Shown one piece after another: positions 10,248-19,687 of a DNA stretch of 64,000 nucleotides. A program made the position numbers and the translations under genes. This DNA is from Dolichospermum sp. FACHB-1091. GTDB lineage: Bacteria > Cyanobacteriota > Cyanobacteriia > Cyanobacteriales > Nostocaceae. The notes under the pieces were generated by a model. The model made no database searches. It saw nothing but the letters and a program-made list of their open reading frames with translations, and had not been told where the DNA came from. The stretch lies in assembly GCF_014697585.1 (NCBI RefSeq), contig NZ_JACJSB010000006.1:62001-126000 (forward strand), read 5' to 3'. Position 1 is the first letter of the stretch; each line of letters opens with the position of its first letter.

Positions 10248-11765
10248 ATGGCGCGAGATTTACGGGGATTCATAAAAATTCTAGAAGAAAGAGGACAATT
10301 AAAGCGAATTTCGGCTTTAGTTGACCCCGATATGGAAATTGCGGAGATTTCCAACCGTATGCTGCAAAAAGGTGGTCCAGGCTTACTGTTTGAAAACGTC
10401 AAAGGTGCATCTTTTCCCGTTGCTGTCAACTTAATGGGGACTGTGGAAAGGATATGCTGGGCTATGAACATGGAAAAACCAGAAGAATTAGAAACCCTGG
10501 GAAAGAAGTTGAGTATGCTTCAGCAACCCAAACCACCAAAAAAGATTTCCCAAGCCATAGATTTTGGTAAGGTGTTATTTGACGTGGTGAAAGCCAAACC
10601 GGGACGGGACTTTTTTCCCCCTTGTCAACAGGTGGTAATTCAAGGCCAGGATTTAGACTTAAATAAGTTACCTTTAATACGTCCTTATCCGGGAGATGCC
10701 GGAAAGATTATTACGCTAGGATTGGTAATTACTAAGGATTGTGAGACGGGAATCCCAAATGTAGGCGTGTATCGTTTACAGCTACAATCTCAAAACACAA
10801 TGACCGTACATTGGTTATCGGTACGGGGAGGGGCGAGACACTTGCGGAAAGCGGCAGAACGTGGTAAAAAGTTAGAGGTAGCGATCGCTCTGGGTGTAGA
10901 TCCTTTAATCATTATGGCTGCGGCCACACCCATTCCTGTAGACTTATCAGAGTGGTTATTTGCTGGGTTGTATGGCGGCTCTGGGGTCAATTTAGCCCGG
11001 TGTAAAACTGTAGATTTGGAAGTTCCCGCAGATTCCGAGTTTGTTTTGGAAGGGACAATTACACCGGGGGAAGTTTTACCAGATGGACCTTTTGGCGACC
11101 ACATGGGATATTATGGCGGTGTGGAAGATTCCCCTTTGGTGCGGTTTCAGTGTATGACACACCGCAAAGACCCAATTTATCTTACCACCTTTAGCGGACT
11201 GCCACCAAAAGAAGAAGCAATGATGGCGATCGCTCTGAATCGGATTTACACCCCGATTTTACGCCAACAGGTATCAGAAATAGTTGATTTCTTCCTACCC
11301 ATGGAAGCCTTGAGTTATAAAGCCGCGATTATTTCCATAGACAAAGCTTATCCTGGCCAAGCACGACGGGCGGCTTTAGCGTTTTGGAGTGCGTTACCAC
11401 AATTTACATACACGAAATTTGTGATTGTAGTTGATAAGGATATCAATGTAAGAGATCCTCGTCAAGTGGTTTGGGCAATTAGTTCTAAAGTAGATCCTAC
11501 CAGAGATGTATTTATTTTACCTAATACTCCCTTTGATACCTTAGATTTTGCCAGTGAAAAACTCGGTTTAGGTGGGAGAATGGGTATAGATGCCACTACA
11601 AAAATTCCTCCAGAAACCGAACATGAATGGGGTTCACCCTTAAAGTCAGATCCTCGCGTAGCCGCCATGGTGGAAAGACGTTGGCAAGAATACGGTTTAG
11701 CTGATTTACAATTAGGAGAGGTTGACCCTAACTTGTTTGGTTATGATATGCGATCGGGAAGTTAA
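10248..11765 (+). CDS. ubiD: UbiD family decarboxylase
   Basis: A prenylated-FMN-dependent decarboxylase. In cyanobacteria this enzyme is expected to decarboxylate a 4-hydroxybenzoate-type intermediate in quinone (plastoquinone) synthesis; the exact substrate is an inference. Family blocks are visible: DLRGFIKILEERGQLKRI at the N-terminus, LPLIRPYPGDAG, the central GSGVNLARCKTVDLEVP and EGTITPGE..PDGPFGDHMGYYGG, where conserved acidic residues of the active site lie. The length of 505 residues is normal. No clear ribosome site precedes the ATG, which is frequent in cyanobacteria. The partner prenyltransferase (UbiX) is not in the window. Confidence 0.93.
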   Translation: MARDLRGFIKILEERGQLKRISALVDPDMEIAEISNRMLQKGGPGLLFENVKGASFPVAVNLMGTVERICWAMNMEKPEELETLGKKLSMLQQPKPPKKISQAIDFGKVLFDVVKAKPGRDFFPPCQQVVIQGQDLDLNKLPLIRPYPGDAGKIITLGLVITKDCETGIPNVGVYRLQLQSQNTMTVHWLSVRGGARHLRKAAERGKKLEVAIALGVDPLIIMAAATPIPVDLSEWLFAGLYGGSGVNLARCKTVDLEVPADSEFVLEGTITPGEVLPDGPFGDHMGYYGGVEDSPLVRFQCMTHRKDPIYLTTFSGLPPKEEAMMAIALNRIYTPILRQQVSEIVDFFLPMEALSYKAAIISIDKAYPGQARRAALAFWSALPQFTYTKFVIVVDKDINVRDPRQVVWAISSKVDPTRDVFILPNTPFDTLDFASEKLGLGGRMGIDATTKIPPETEHEWGSPLKSDPRVAAMVERRWQEYGLADLQLGEVDPNLFGYDMRSGS

Positions 11766-11853
11766 ACCTTGATAGTGACTATAAACTATCCCTGTAAATA
11801 TACGGAGATAGTTTATAAATTACCAAACTTGTAGCTATAAATTTAGCTATAAA

Positions 11854-12273
11854 TTAGCCTTCAACAATGATGTGACCAACCATGCCAGCACCACGGTGAG
11901 GTTCACAATAGAAGGTATAATCACCAGGAGTAGCGTCAGCAGGGATAACGGTGGTTTCGGTTTGTCCAGGACTCATTAATAACTTCTTGTGGGACAAAGA
12001 TTTTGCTAAGTCAGCACTTTTATCAGGATTCTTCTTAGCATCAAAGACAACGTTGTGGGGAGGAACTTTGTTGTTCTTCCATTCAATTGTATCACCGGGC
12101 TTAACAGTCAATTTCTTGGGTTCAAAAGCCAACGCACCTTTATCAGTACCTAGCTTAACTGTATATGTTTCCGCAGATGCAGTGGGGGTAAACACAGCAA
12201 AGCTACCAAAAATTACAATAACTGTCAACACAGCTAGGCTCAAACGTCGCAAAGTTGCTGCTATAGATTTCAT
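11854..12273 (-). CDS. petE: Plastocyanin precursor
   Basis: Soluble blue-copper protein of the thylakoid lumen that carries electrons from cytochrome b6f to photosystem I. The precursor has a typical lumen-targeting signal (hydrophobic LAVLTVIVIFGSFAVF, then TASAETYTVKLG with cleavage after ASA). The copper ligands are all present: His in VPPHNVVFDA, then Cys, His and Met in YCEPHRGAGMVG. I place the start at the ATG at 12273 because GAGGAC lies about 7 bases upstream; an in-frame start at 12309 would add 12 unlikely residues. The mature protein is about 105 residues, as in other cyanobacteria. Confidence 0.96.
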   Translation of the reverse strand: MKSIAATLRRLSLAVLTVIVIFGSFAVFTPTASAETYTVKLGTDKGALAFEPKKLTVKPGDTIEWKNNKVPPHNVVFDAKKNPDKSADLAKSLSHKKLLMSPGQTETTVIPADATPGDYTFYCEPHRGAGMVGHIIVEG

Positions 12274-12309
12274 ACTTCTGTCCTCGGAAATAATTTTTAT
12301 TGTTCTCAT

Positions 12310-12526
12310 CCCATTTTAAATACAATTAACGCCAAATATGACAACTCGTCATAGATTTATTTTTGATAATCATCATCAGCAGCTATATTTTGGAGATCAG
12401 ACAGGGGTAAGATGTTTGTAAGTCAGACTTTATGAGTCCGCTTACCTGCTGCGAATTTATATTCTCAAAGATAGAATTAGATTAAATACAAGTGAACATA
12501 AACACCTCAAAGTGATTAAAGCCGCT
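12310..12526. other. Divergent intergenic region petE / Uma2 gene
   Basis: Promoter space for petE (minus) and the Uma2 gene (plus). An interrupted palindrome at 12418-12445 (GTAAG..GACT-ttatg-AGTC..CTTAC) could be an operator or a small hairpin. petE is copper-regulated in many cyanobacteria, but I cannot match this palindrome to a known regulator. Confidence 0.4.
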
Positions 12527-13108
12527 ATGCAAAGTACAGAAACAAATCTAGAATTGCGTTTGTGGACGGTGGAAGAATATCACCGCATGAATGAAGCGGG
12601 TATTTTTGCCCCAGATGAACGAGTGGAACTTTTAGATGGGAGAATTATTTGGATGATTGCAAAAGGAACAGCGCACCGTTCAGCAGTAGTAAGAACAGAC
12701 TATTTATTCAAAAAAAGATTAGAAAATCGTGCTTGGGTATCTAGTCAAGAACCTGTAAAATTAAATGATAGATCTGAACCAGAACCGGATATTTCCGTTG
12801 TGAAAATTGATCCTTTGGACTATGCAGATCATCATCCTACACCATCAGAAGTTTATTTAATTATTGAGGTTGCCGATAGTAGTTTAAAATTAGATTGTGA
12901 AACTAAGGCTAAAGCTTACTCTTTAGCAGGGATTAAAGATTATTGGGTACTAGATGTGGTAAAACGTGAATTACACATTTTTAGAAACCCAACTCAGAAT
13001 GGTTATGAAAGTGAGGTAATTATTGGGGAAGATGGAATAGTCTCAGCTTTAGAGTTTCCTGATTTACAAATTAGTTTATCTGATATGTTACCCCCTTGTC
13101 AAAAATGA
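12527..13108 (+). CDS. Uma2 family endonuclease (DUF820)
   Basis: One of the many Uma2/DUF820 proteins of cyanobacteria, a PD-(D/E)xK nuclease fold of unknown physiological role. Typical blocks are present: LWTVEEYHRMNEAGIF, ERVELLDGRIIWM, then the catalytic set PEPDISVVK, LIIEVADSSLK and a lysine in TKAKAYSLAGIKDYWVLDV. The family is expanded in these genomes and often moves with repeats. A GTG at 12512 is an alternative start; the ATG at 12527 matches the usual N-terminus better. Length is normal. Confidence 0.88.
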   Translation: MQSTETNLELRLWTVEEYHRMNEAGIFAPDERVELLDGRIIWMIAKGTAHRSAVVRTDYLFKKRLENRAWVSSQEPVKLNDRSEPEPDISVVKIDPLDYADHHPTPSEVYLIIEVADSSLKLDCETKAKAYSLAGIKDYWVLDVVKRELHIFRNPTQNGYESEVIIGEDGIVSALEFPDLQISLSDMLPPCQK

Positions 13109-13116
13109 TTATCCAA

Positions 13117-13145
13117 ATACCCGGATTCTTGAAAGTGTGGGATCT
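13117..13145. repeat. Degenerate copy of the CCCGA-TTCTT hairpin repeat
   Basis: ATACCCGGATTCTT-gaaa-GTGTGGGAT follows the Uma2 gene. It keeps the outline of the hairpin family seen at 1061, 22911, 26256 and 34377, but the stem is broken by mismatches. Confidence 0.5.
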
Positions 13146-13200
13146 ACATGATGATATATATTGAGAAATTAAATCAGAAATTAAATGAGAAATTAAAGTT

Positions 13201-16200
13201 ATGAGTCAACAACTTTCTAAAGCTTTATTCCAGAAAAAGTCATTAAAAAATGCTTTGGTTAAGTTTAAATTTCCTTCAGATTTAGAACAACGTCACCAAA
13301 TTATCATCAAATGGGTTGAGGCTTTAAATTCAGGTACTCTTAACCAAGTCAAAGAGATTTCTTTACATGGTGATTTTCTTAAAGATATCTTTCAAAATGT
13401 CTTAGGTTACTCTTCCATTATTACAGGTGGTGGTAAAGTTTGGGAAATTCACGCAGAACAAACTATAGCTGACGGTGGGGGTTCTGCTGATGCTGCTGTG
13501 GGCTTTTTTACCGCAACAGAAAATAACAAAGGAAAGGTAAAATTACAGGGTAAAGTTGTTGCACCAATTGAATTAAAAGGGACAAAAGATGATTTAGATA
13601 GACCCGCAGCAGGGAGAAAAGAATCCGCTGTTGATCAGGGTTGGCGCTATGCTAATTATACTCCTGATTGTCATTGGATTATCGTTTCTAATTATCGAGA
13701 ATTACGACTATATCATACTAATAAAACTCCCGCTTATTATGAACAGTTTTTATTAGCTAATTTAGCAGATTTTGAGGAATTTAAAAGATTTTATTTACTG
13801 CTTTGTCGAGAAAACTTTTTACCAATTAAAGATATATCTACCATTGACAGGTTGTTAGTAACTTCTGAAGAAGCACAAGAAGACATTACTAAACAACTTT
13901 ATGAAGAATATAAACAAGTTAGACTAAATATAGTTAAAGATTTCCGGTTTCGTTTTGGTAGTAAATTGCATATTCCTAACCGTGATCAAGTATTAATTGA
14001 GAAAGCACAAAAAACATTAGACAGAATTTTATTTATTGCTTTTTGTGAAGATAGGGGATTATTACCCGAAAAGACAATTAGCAAAGCCTATAATAACAAA
14101 GATATTTATCATCCTCGACCAATTTGGGAAAATTATCAAGCCGTTTTTCGTTGGGTTGACCAAGGTAATGAAGATCCCCCAATTCCCGGTTATAATGGTG
14201 GTTTATTTCAACATGATCCAATTTTAGATCAACTATTAGATATTCCTGATTCTTTGTGTGGTCAACTGCAACAATTAACCCGTTTTGATTTTGATTCGGA
14301 AGTTTCCGTAGATATTTTAGGACGAATTTTTGAGCAGTCAATTACAGATTTAGAAGAATTAAAAGCTGATGTTGCTAAACAGGAATTTGATAAAAAACAG
14401 GGTAAACGGAAAAAATTAGGCGTATTTTATACTCCCGCTTATATTACTCAATATATTGTTGAAATTGCAATTGGTGGATATTTACAAAAACGCGAAGATG
14501 AATTAAGAGAACGGTTGAAAATAGGAGAGTTTATAGATACAGCAGAAAATCAAAAACGGGAAATTGAATTTTGGCAAAGTTACCGAGATGAGGTTTTAGT
14601 AAAAACGCGAGTTCTTGACCCTGCTTGCGGTTCTGGTGCGTTTTTAATTGCTGCTTTTGATTATTTTGCAGGTCAATATCAACGAGTTAATGATAATTTG
14701 CGATTTTTAAAATATGAGACTTTAGAAAATATTGAATTAGATAAGACTATTCTTAGTAATAATCTATTTGGGGTTGATTTGTCTCCTGAGTCGGTAGAAA
14801 TTACTAAGTTATCTTTGTGGTTAAAAACCGCAACTCAGGGAAAAACTCTAACTTATTTGGATGATAATATTAAAATCGGTAATTCCATCATTAATGATGC
14901 AAAAATCACAGATTTACCATTTAATTGGGAAAGTGAATTTTCTCAAGTCTTTGCTGAAGGTGGTTTTGATATTGTGATTGGAAATCCTCCCTATATTCGT
15001 CAGGAGTTATTATCACCATTTAAACCTTATTTACAGGAAAATTATCAAACTTATGACGGAGTTGCAGATATTTATATTTATTTCTATGAAAAAGGTTTAA
15101 ATCTGCTTAAACCAGCAGGAATTATTTCTTATATTGTCACTAATAAATGGTTACGTTCTGGTTATGGTGAATCTTTGCGAAGGTTTTTTTGTCAGTCCAG
15201 TGTGTTTGAACAAATTATTGATTTTGGACACGCACCAATTTTTGAAGACGCGGATACATTTCCCTGTATTATTGCTGCGAGGAAAATCACCCCACCCCAA
15301 CCCTCAAATATCAAAAGTTTATCCTTATCTTCCTCCCTCCTCGCACCCCCCTCAGTCCCCCCGCCACGGGAGGAAGAGAAGGTTTTAGTTTGTGCTGTTC
15401 CTCGTGGGGAGTTGAAAAATATTAACCTCATTCAATATGTGCAAAATCCAGAAAACAGTTTTACTATTCCTTGGTCGCGGTTTTCTGCTCATGCTTGGAG
15501 TTTAGAACCTCCTGCGGTTGATGATTTAATGCGGAAAATTCAACGGGTAGGAGTTCCCTTAAAGGAGTTTGCTGGAGTTAAACCTTATTATGGAATAAAA
15601 ACAGGTTTTAATGAAGCTTTTTTAATAGATAATGCTACTAAGAATAAGTTAATTCAAGCTGACCCAAAATGTGCGGAAATTATTAAACCTTATTTAAGAG
15701 GTCAGGATATTAAAAGATGGTGTCCTGCTTGGGAAAATTTGTGGATGATTTTTGTAAAATGGGATTGTCCTATTAATAATTATCCGTCTGTTTTGTCTTG
15801 GTTAGAACAACATAGAAAAGGTCTGGAACTTCGTCCAGAAGTCAAGCAAAGAAAATTTCCCTGGTATGCACTCAGTCGCTATGGTGCAGATTATTGGCAT
15901 TTATTTGAACAACCAAAAATCATTTATCAAGTTATTCAAACTTTTCCACTTTATGCACTTGATAATTCTGGAGTATTTGGAAATGATAAAACTTTCATTC
16001 TTCCCACTCAAGATTTATTTATTTTAGGGTTACTTAATTCACCTCTTATTTGGTGGTATGGTCAGCGTGTTTTTACAAAAATGCTTTCTGACGCTATTAG
16101 TCCAATGGGATATTTATTTGAAACCCTACCCATTGCCCAACCCACAGAAGAAACTCGCGCAGAAGTAGAAGCAATTGTCACCCGGTTAATTGAAATTACC

Positions 16201-16563
16201 AAAATCAACAGACAAGTTTATAAAGATGTTCTCGACTGGTTGCAAATAGAATACAAAATTGAGAAACTGGGCAATAAATTAGAAGATTTTGCTACTTGGG
16301 AATTTCCAGACTTTGTAGACGAAGTGAGAAAAAGAATGCCCAAACAAAAAAACGCCAAAAAATCTTCAGACCCGTTAAGTATACCAGCCTTTACAGCTTT
16401 ACGTCAAGCATATAATGATTATGTTCCCGAAATTAACAGCCGCAAAAACGAAACTGTAAAATTAGAACAGCGTCTTTCTGATTTAATTAATCAAGCTTAT
16501 CAACTCACAGCAGAAGAAATTGATTTAATCTGGAAAACAGCACCTCCAAGAATGCCTATTTGA
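13201..16563 (+). CDS. Type IIG-like restriction-modification enzyme (Eco57I-type methylase with nuclease domain)
   Basis: A single-chain enzyme combining DNA cleavage, adenine-N6 methylation and target recognition. The N-terminal 130 residues carry a nuclease-like core (GSADAAVGFF ... VVAPIELKGTKDD). Methylase motif I is at about residue 471 (VLDPACGSGAFLIAAF) and motif IV at about 595 (DIVIGNPPYIRQE), the Asn-Pro-Pro-Tyr of N6-adenine enzymes. A TaqI-like specificity region follows (from about 780, GVKPYYGIKTGFNEAF; later GNDKTFIL). It stands alone with no separate restriction subunit. A low-complexity proline/serine-rich segment near residues 695-728 looks like a repeat inserted in frame. 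Confidence 0.88.
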   Translation: MSQQLSKALFQKKSLKNALVKFKFPSDLEQRHQIIIKWVEALNSGTLNQVKEISLHGDFLKDIFQNVLGYSSIITGGGKVWEIHAEQTIADGGGSADAAVGFFTATENNKGKVKLQGKVVAPIELKGTKDDLDRPAAGRKESAVDQGWRYANYTPDCHWIIVSNYRELRLYHTNKTPAYYEQFLLANLADFEEFKRFYLLLCRENFLPIKDISTIDRLLVTSEEAQEDITKQLYEEYKQVRLNIVKDFRFRFGSKLHIPNRDQVLIEKAQKTLDRILFIAFCEDRGLLPEKTISKAYNNKDIYHPRPIWENYQAVFRWVDQGNEDPPIPGYNGGLFQHDPILDQLLDIPDSLCGQLQQLTRFDFDSEVSVDILGRIFEQSITDLEELKADVAKQEFDKKQGKRKKLGVFYTPAYITQYIVEIAIGGYLQKREDELRERLKIGEFIDTAENQKREIEFWQSYRDEVLVKTRVLDPACGSGAFLIAAFDYFAGQYQRVNDNLRFLKYETLENIELDKTILSNNLFGVDLSPESVEITKLSLWLKTATQGKTLTYLDDNIKIGNSIINDAKITDLPFNWESEFSQVFAEGGFDIVIGNPPYIRQELLSPFKPYLQENYQTYDGVADIYIYFYEKGLNLLKPAGIISYIVTNKWLRSGYGESLRRFFCQSSVFEQIIDFGHAPIFEDADTFPCIIAARKITPPQPSNIKSLSLSSSLLAPPSVPPPREEEKVLVCAVPRGELKNINLIQYVQNPENSFTIPWSRFSAHAWSLEPPAVDDLMRKIQRVGVPLKEFAGVKPYYGIKTGFNEAFLIDNATKNKLIQADPKCAEIIKPYLRGQDIKRWCPAWENLWMIFVKWDCPINNYPSVLSWLEQHRKGLELRPEVKQRKFPWYALSRYGADYWHLFEQPKIIYQVIQTFPLYALDNSGVFGNDKTFILPTQDLFILGLLNSPLIWWYGQRVFTKMLSDAISPMGYLFETLPIAQPTEETRAEVEAIVTRLIEITKINRQVYKDVLDWLQIEYKIEKLGNKLEDFATWEFPDFVDEVRKRMPKQKNAKKSSDPLSIPAFTALRQAYNDYVPEINSRKNETVKLEQRLSDLINQAYQLTAEEIDLIWKTAPPRMPI
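15284..15384. repeat. Low-complexity insertion inside the type IIG gene
   Basis: A C-rich stretch (CACCCCACCCCAACCCTC ... CCCCCCTCAGTCCCCCC) quite unlike the AT-rich flanks. It resembles the GGTTGGGGGTGGGG intergenic repeat at 44577-44618 in reverse orientation. It keeps the reading frame and adds about 33 Pro/Ser-rich residues between the methylase core and the specificity region. Confidence 0.6.
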
Positions 16564-16721
16564 TTAAACATCATAGCGTTTACCCAGTTATGTTTTGAAG
16601 CTTGTAAACGCGCCCTAAGTTCTGAAAAATTACCTAAAAAATTATCTAATTTTATGGGATCTTGAAGCAGTCTATTTTCTGATACAATCAAAAATCCGAC
16701 TCCTTTAATATAAATTGATCT

Positions 16722-18125
16722 ATGAGCAAGGGTACTCTATTTGACAAAGTTTGGGACTTACATACTGTTGGTACACTACCGTCAGGATTAACACAACTAT
16801 TTATTGGACTACATCTTATTCATGAAGTTACCAGTCCCCAGGCCTTTTCCATGCTGAAAGGAAGGGATTTAAAAGTATTATTTCCCCAGCGAACCATAGC
16901 CACAGTAGATCACATTGTTCCCACCGAAAACCAAGCCCGTCCCTTCGTGGATAACATGGCCGAGGAAATGATCCAAGCATTAGAAAAGAATTGTCAAGAA
17001 CATAACATAACATTTTACAATATTGGTTCAGGGAATCAAGGTATAGTTCATGTCATTGCTCCCGAATTGGGACTAACTCAACCGGGCATGACCATCGCTT
17101 GCGGTGATAGTCATACGTCAAGTCATGGCGCGTTTGGAGCGATCGCTTTTGGTATAGGTACAAGCCAAGTTAGAGACGTTTTAGCCTCCCAAACCCTATC
17201 ACTATCAAAATTAAAAGTCCGCAAAATCGAAGTTAACGGTAACTTAAAACCCGGAGTTTACGCCAAAGACGTAGTATTACATATTATCCGTACACTAGGG
17301 GTTAAAGGAGGTGTAGGCTACGCTTATGAATTTGCTGGTACAACCTTTGCCCAAATGAACATGGAAGAAAGGATGACCGTTTGTAACATGGCCATCGAAG
17401 GTGGGGCGCGATGCGGATACGTCAACCCTGATAAAATTACTTATGATTATTTACAAAATAGAGACTTTGCCCCTAAAGGTGCAGACTGGGAAAAAGCCCT
17501 AAATTGGTGGCAATCCCTGAGTAGTAATCCCGATGCCGAATATGACGATATCGTAGTATTTAATGCCGAAGCTATCCCCCCCACAGTCACATGGGGAATT
17601 ACACCCGGTCAAGGAATTGGCGTAGATGAAAAAATCCCCACAGCCGCAGAACTGCTAGAAGAAGACCGCCTAATAGCCGAAGAAGCATATTCTTACATGG
17701 ATCTATATCCCGGACAACCCATCCAAGGAACAAAAATAGATGTTTGCTTCATAGGTAGCTGTACCAACGGACGTATCAGCGACCTCAGAGAAGCTGCCAA
17801 AATCGCCCAAGGTCGGCAAGTTGCAGCGGGAGTCAAAGCCTTTGTTGTCCCCGGTTCAGAACGAGTCAAAAAAGAAGCCGAAGCCGAAGGACTAGATAAA
17901 ATCTTTGTTAAAGCCGGTTTTGAATGGAGAGAACCGGGGTGTTCCATGTGTTTAGCCATGAACCCCGACAAACTCCAGGGGAGACAAATCAGCGCTTCCT
18001 CCTCCAACCGCAACTTCAAAGGTAGACAAGGATCATCCTCCGGTCGTACCCTACTCATGAGTCCCGCTATGGTAGCCACAGCGGCCATAAAAGGGGAAAT
18101 TGCCGACGTACGGGCTTTATTATAA
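16722..18125 (+). CDS. leuC: 3-isopropylmalate dehydratase large subunit
   Basis: Catalytic subunit of isopropylmalate isomerase (leucine synthesis), with a [4Fe-4S] cluster. The start [13 protein letters not shown] and DHIVPTENQ are typical. Cluster cysteines lie in [13 protein letters not shown] and in [13 protein letters not shown], and the substrate region [20 protein letters not shown] is intact. At 467 residues it is full length. It pairs with leuD, 245 bases downstream, but the gap is filled with tandem repeats, which is unusual for subunits of one enzyme. Confidence 0.97.
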   Translation: MSKGTLFDKVWDLHTVGTLPSGLTQLFIGLHLIHEVTSPQAFSMLKGRDLKVLFPQRTIATVDHIVPTENQARPFVDNMAEEMIQALEKNCQEHNITFYNIGSGNQGIVHVIAPELGLTQPGMTIACGDSHTSSHGAFGAIAFGIGTSQVRDVLASQTLSLSKLKVRKIEVNGNLKPGVYAKDVVLHIIRTLGVKGGVGYAYEFAGTTFAQMNMEERMTVCNMAIEGGARCGYVNPDKITYDYLQNRDFAPKGADWEKALNWWQSLSSNPDAEYDDIVVFNAEAIPPTVTWGITPGQGIGVDEKIPTAAELLEEDRLIAEEAYSYMDLYPGQPIQGTKIDVCFIGSCTNGRISDLREAAKIAQGRQVAAGVKAFVVPGSERVKKEAEAEGLDKIFVKAGFEWREPGCSMCLAMNPDKLQGRQISASSSNRNFKGRQGSSSGRTLLMSPAMVATAAIKGEIADVRALL

Positions 18126-18130
18126 AATAA

Positions 18131-18329
18131 AAATCTTGTGGGGTGGGCATCCTGCCTGCCCAAACCAGAATTGAGTCCCAAAAAAATCTCTCTCAAACTC
18201 TGAAAAATCTTGTGGGGTGGGCATCCTGCCCGCCCAAACCAGAATTGAGTCCCAAAAAAATCTCTCTCAAACTCTGAAAAATCTTGTGGGGTGGGCATCT
18301 TGCCTGCCCAAACCAGAATTGAGTCCCAG
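18131..18329. repeat. 74-bp tandem repeat, 2.7 copies, between leuC and leuD
   Basis: Three copies with a strict 74-base period (18131, 18205, 18279; the last is cut at 18329). Each contains GGTGGGCATCCTGCCTGCCC, itself a small hairpin, and AACCAGAATTGAGTCCC. Copies differ at one or two bases. After the last copy a CCTTCGTGTCCTTCGTG-type repeat fills 18331-18360, just before leuD. Confidence 0.9.
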
Positions 18330-18370
18330 ATATTCCTTCGTGTCCTTCGTGCCTTCGTGGTTAATTAATT

Positions 18371-18979
18371 ATGGTAAGTGAAGTAAAACAAATATCCAGT
18401 CAAGCCGTTCCCCTACTTGGTAACGACATAGATACCGACCGAATTATACCCGCCCGCTACTTAAAAGCTATTACCTTTGACGACCTCAGAGAAGGGGTAT
18501 TTGTAGACGACAGAAAAGCCTTAAACGGTGAACACCCATTTGACCAAATCCAATACCAAGGGGCAAATATCCTCATAGTTAACCGCAACTTTGGCTGTGG
18601 TTCGTCAAGGGAACACGCACCCCAAGCCCTGGCCAAATGGGGAATCAAAGCCCTCATTGGTGAAAGCTTTGCGGAGATATTCTTTGGTAATTGCGTGGCC
18701 ATGGGGATACCATGCGTAACGGCTGAAGCAGAGGTAGTTAAACAACTGCAAGAATTAGTTATGGCTAATCCTCAAGCAGTTCTTACCATAGATTTGGAAA
18801 AATTGCAAGTGGAAATTGGTGATTTTACTGCCTCGGTTGTCATGAGTGAAGGCACAAGAAGCGCCTTTATTAGTGGAACATGGGACGCTTGTGGACAGTT
18901 GGTAGCAAATGCTCAACAGGTAAAAGCAACGGCGGCCAAATTACCTTACATTGCTTGGGGCAATTTGGCCGCGAGTTAG
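18371..18979 (+). CDS. leuD: 3-isopropylmalate dehydratase small subunit
   Basis: Swivel-domain subunit of isopropylmalate isomerase, partner of LeuC. The signature [16 protein letters not shown] and the active-site loop [15 protein letters not shown] are intact, followed by [18 protein letters not shown]. The length of 202 residues is normal. It is likely co-transcribed with leuC through the repeat-filled gap, although the palindromic repeats could lower leuD expression. Confidence 0.96.
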   Translation: MVSEVKQISSQAVPLLGNDIDTDRIIPARYLKAITFDDLREGVFVDDRKALNGEHPFDQIQYQGANILIVNRNFGCGSSREHAPQALAKWGIKALIGESFAEIFFGNCVAMGIPCVTAEAEVVKQLQELVMANPQAVLTIDLEKLQVEIGDFTASVVMSEGTRSAFISGTWDACGQLVANAQQVKATAAKLPYIAWGNLAAS

Positions 18980-19006
18980 TCGCCCCTCTTTTTGTCTCTG
19001 AGGTTG

Positions 19007-19044
19007 TATTTTATCGAACCACTCCAGGCACAGAGGACACGGAG
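19007..19044 (+). repeat. Left arm of an inverted repeat around the EVE gene
   Basis: The segment with ATCGAACCACTCCAGGCACA and GAGGACACGGAGA is repeated in inverted form at 19597-19635, on the other side of the EVE-domain gene. Looser relatives lie near 25280 and 31050. Confidence 0.85.
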
Positions 19045-19093
19045 AAAGGAGACGGAAAGGGAATTTTGGTCATATTGAGTTAATTGTTATGAG

Positions 19094-19567
19094 ATGAATA
19101 GAATTAATTATTGGTTAATGAAGTCAGAACCAACGGTTTATAGTATTACTGATTTACAGCAGGAAGGTGAGACTATTTGGGACGGTGTGCGTAATTATCA
19201 AGCGCGTAATTTTCTCAAACAAATGCAAATGGGGGATTTAGCATTTTTCTATCATTCTAATGCTGAACCTCCAGGAATTTTTGGCCTAATGCGAATAGTT
19301 GAAACAGATATTAATGACCCGACACAATTTGATGTTAACAGTAAATATTATGATGCTAAATCAAGTCCTGAATCTCCCCGTTGGCAAACTGTGAAGGTGG
19401 AATTTGTAGAAGTTTTTAATCATCCTCTTTCACTATCAACACTCAAAACAAAATTTAAAGATGATGAATTATTAGTAGTAAAAAAAGGTAATCGTTTATC
19501 AGTAAATCCTATCATAGAATCAGTCGCAAATAGGATTTTAGAAATGGCAAGGTATATTTATATTTAG
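19094..19567 (+). CDS. EVE domain-containing protein
   Basis: A PUA-like EVE domain protein, a fold that binds modified bases in DNA or RNA. The 157-residue protein is a single domain with the family start YWLMKSEPTVYSITDL, then WDGVRNYQARNFL, GDLAFFYHSNAEPPGIFG, and DAKSSPESPRW. The nucleotide-pocket residues of the family (W-D-G-V-R-N-Y-Q) are present. EVE proteins in bacteria are often linked to modified-base restriction, and restriction genes lie within 12 kb, but this one may have a housekeeping role. It is bracketed by a long inverted repeat. Confidence 0.92.
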   Translation: MNRINYWLMKSEPTVYSITDLQQEGETIWDGVRNYQARNFLKQMQMGDLAFFYHSNAEPPGIFGLMRIVETDINDPTQFDVNSKYYDAKSSPESPRWQTVKVEFVEVFNHPLSLSTLKTKFKDDELLVVKKGNRLSVNPIIESVANRILEMARYIYI

Positions 19568-19596
19568 ATAGCCTAAAAATCCTCAGCCACTCCACC

Positions 19597-19635
19597 TCTG
19601 TGTCCTCTGTGCCTGGAGTGGTTCGATAAAAAATA
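19597..19635 (-). repeat. Right arm of the inverted repeat around the EVE gene
   Basis: Near-perfect reverse complement of 19007-19044 (GTGTCCTCTGTGCCTGGAGT, then GGTTCGATAAAA). The two arms are 552 bases apart and could pair in RNA or mark the ends of a mobile cassette. Confidence 0.85.
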
Positions 19636-19687
19636 TAATTCATCTATCCAAAAAGCGTTAACCTAGATCTAAAGTTCACAAATAATT

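Noticed and set aside
16570-16691. Minus-strand ORF after the type IIG gene
   Set aside because: It overlaps the end of the type IIG gene and I could not tie it to a family; probably chance.
17693-18298. Minus-strand ORF of about 200 codons over the leuC end and the tandem repeat
   Set aside because: It is antisense to leuC and its N-terminal part is just the repeat translated three times; no family resemblance.
18131-18329. CRISPR-like array
   Set aside because: The three units are contiguous 74-base copies without unique spacers.
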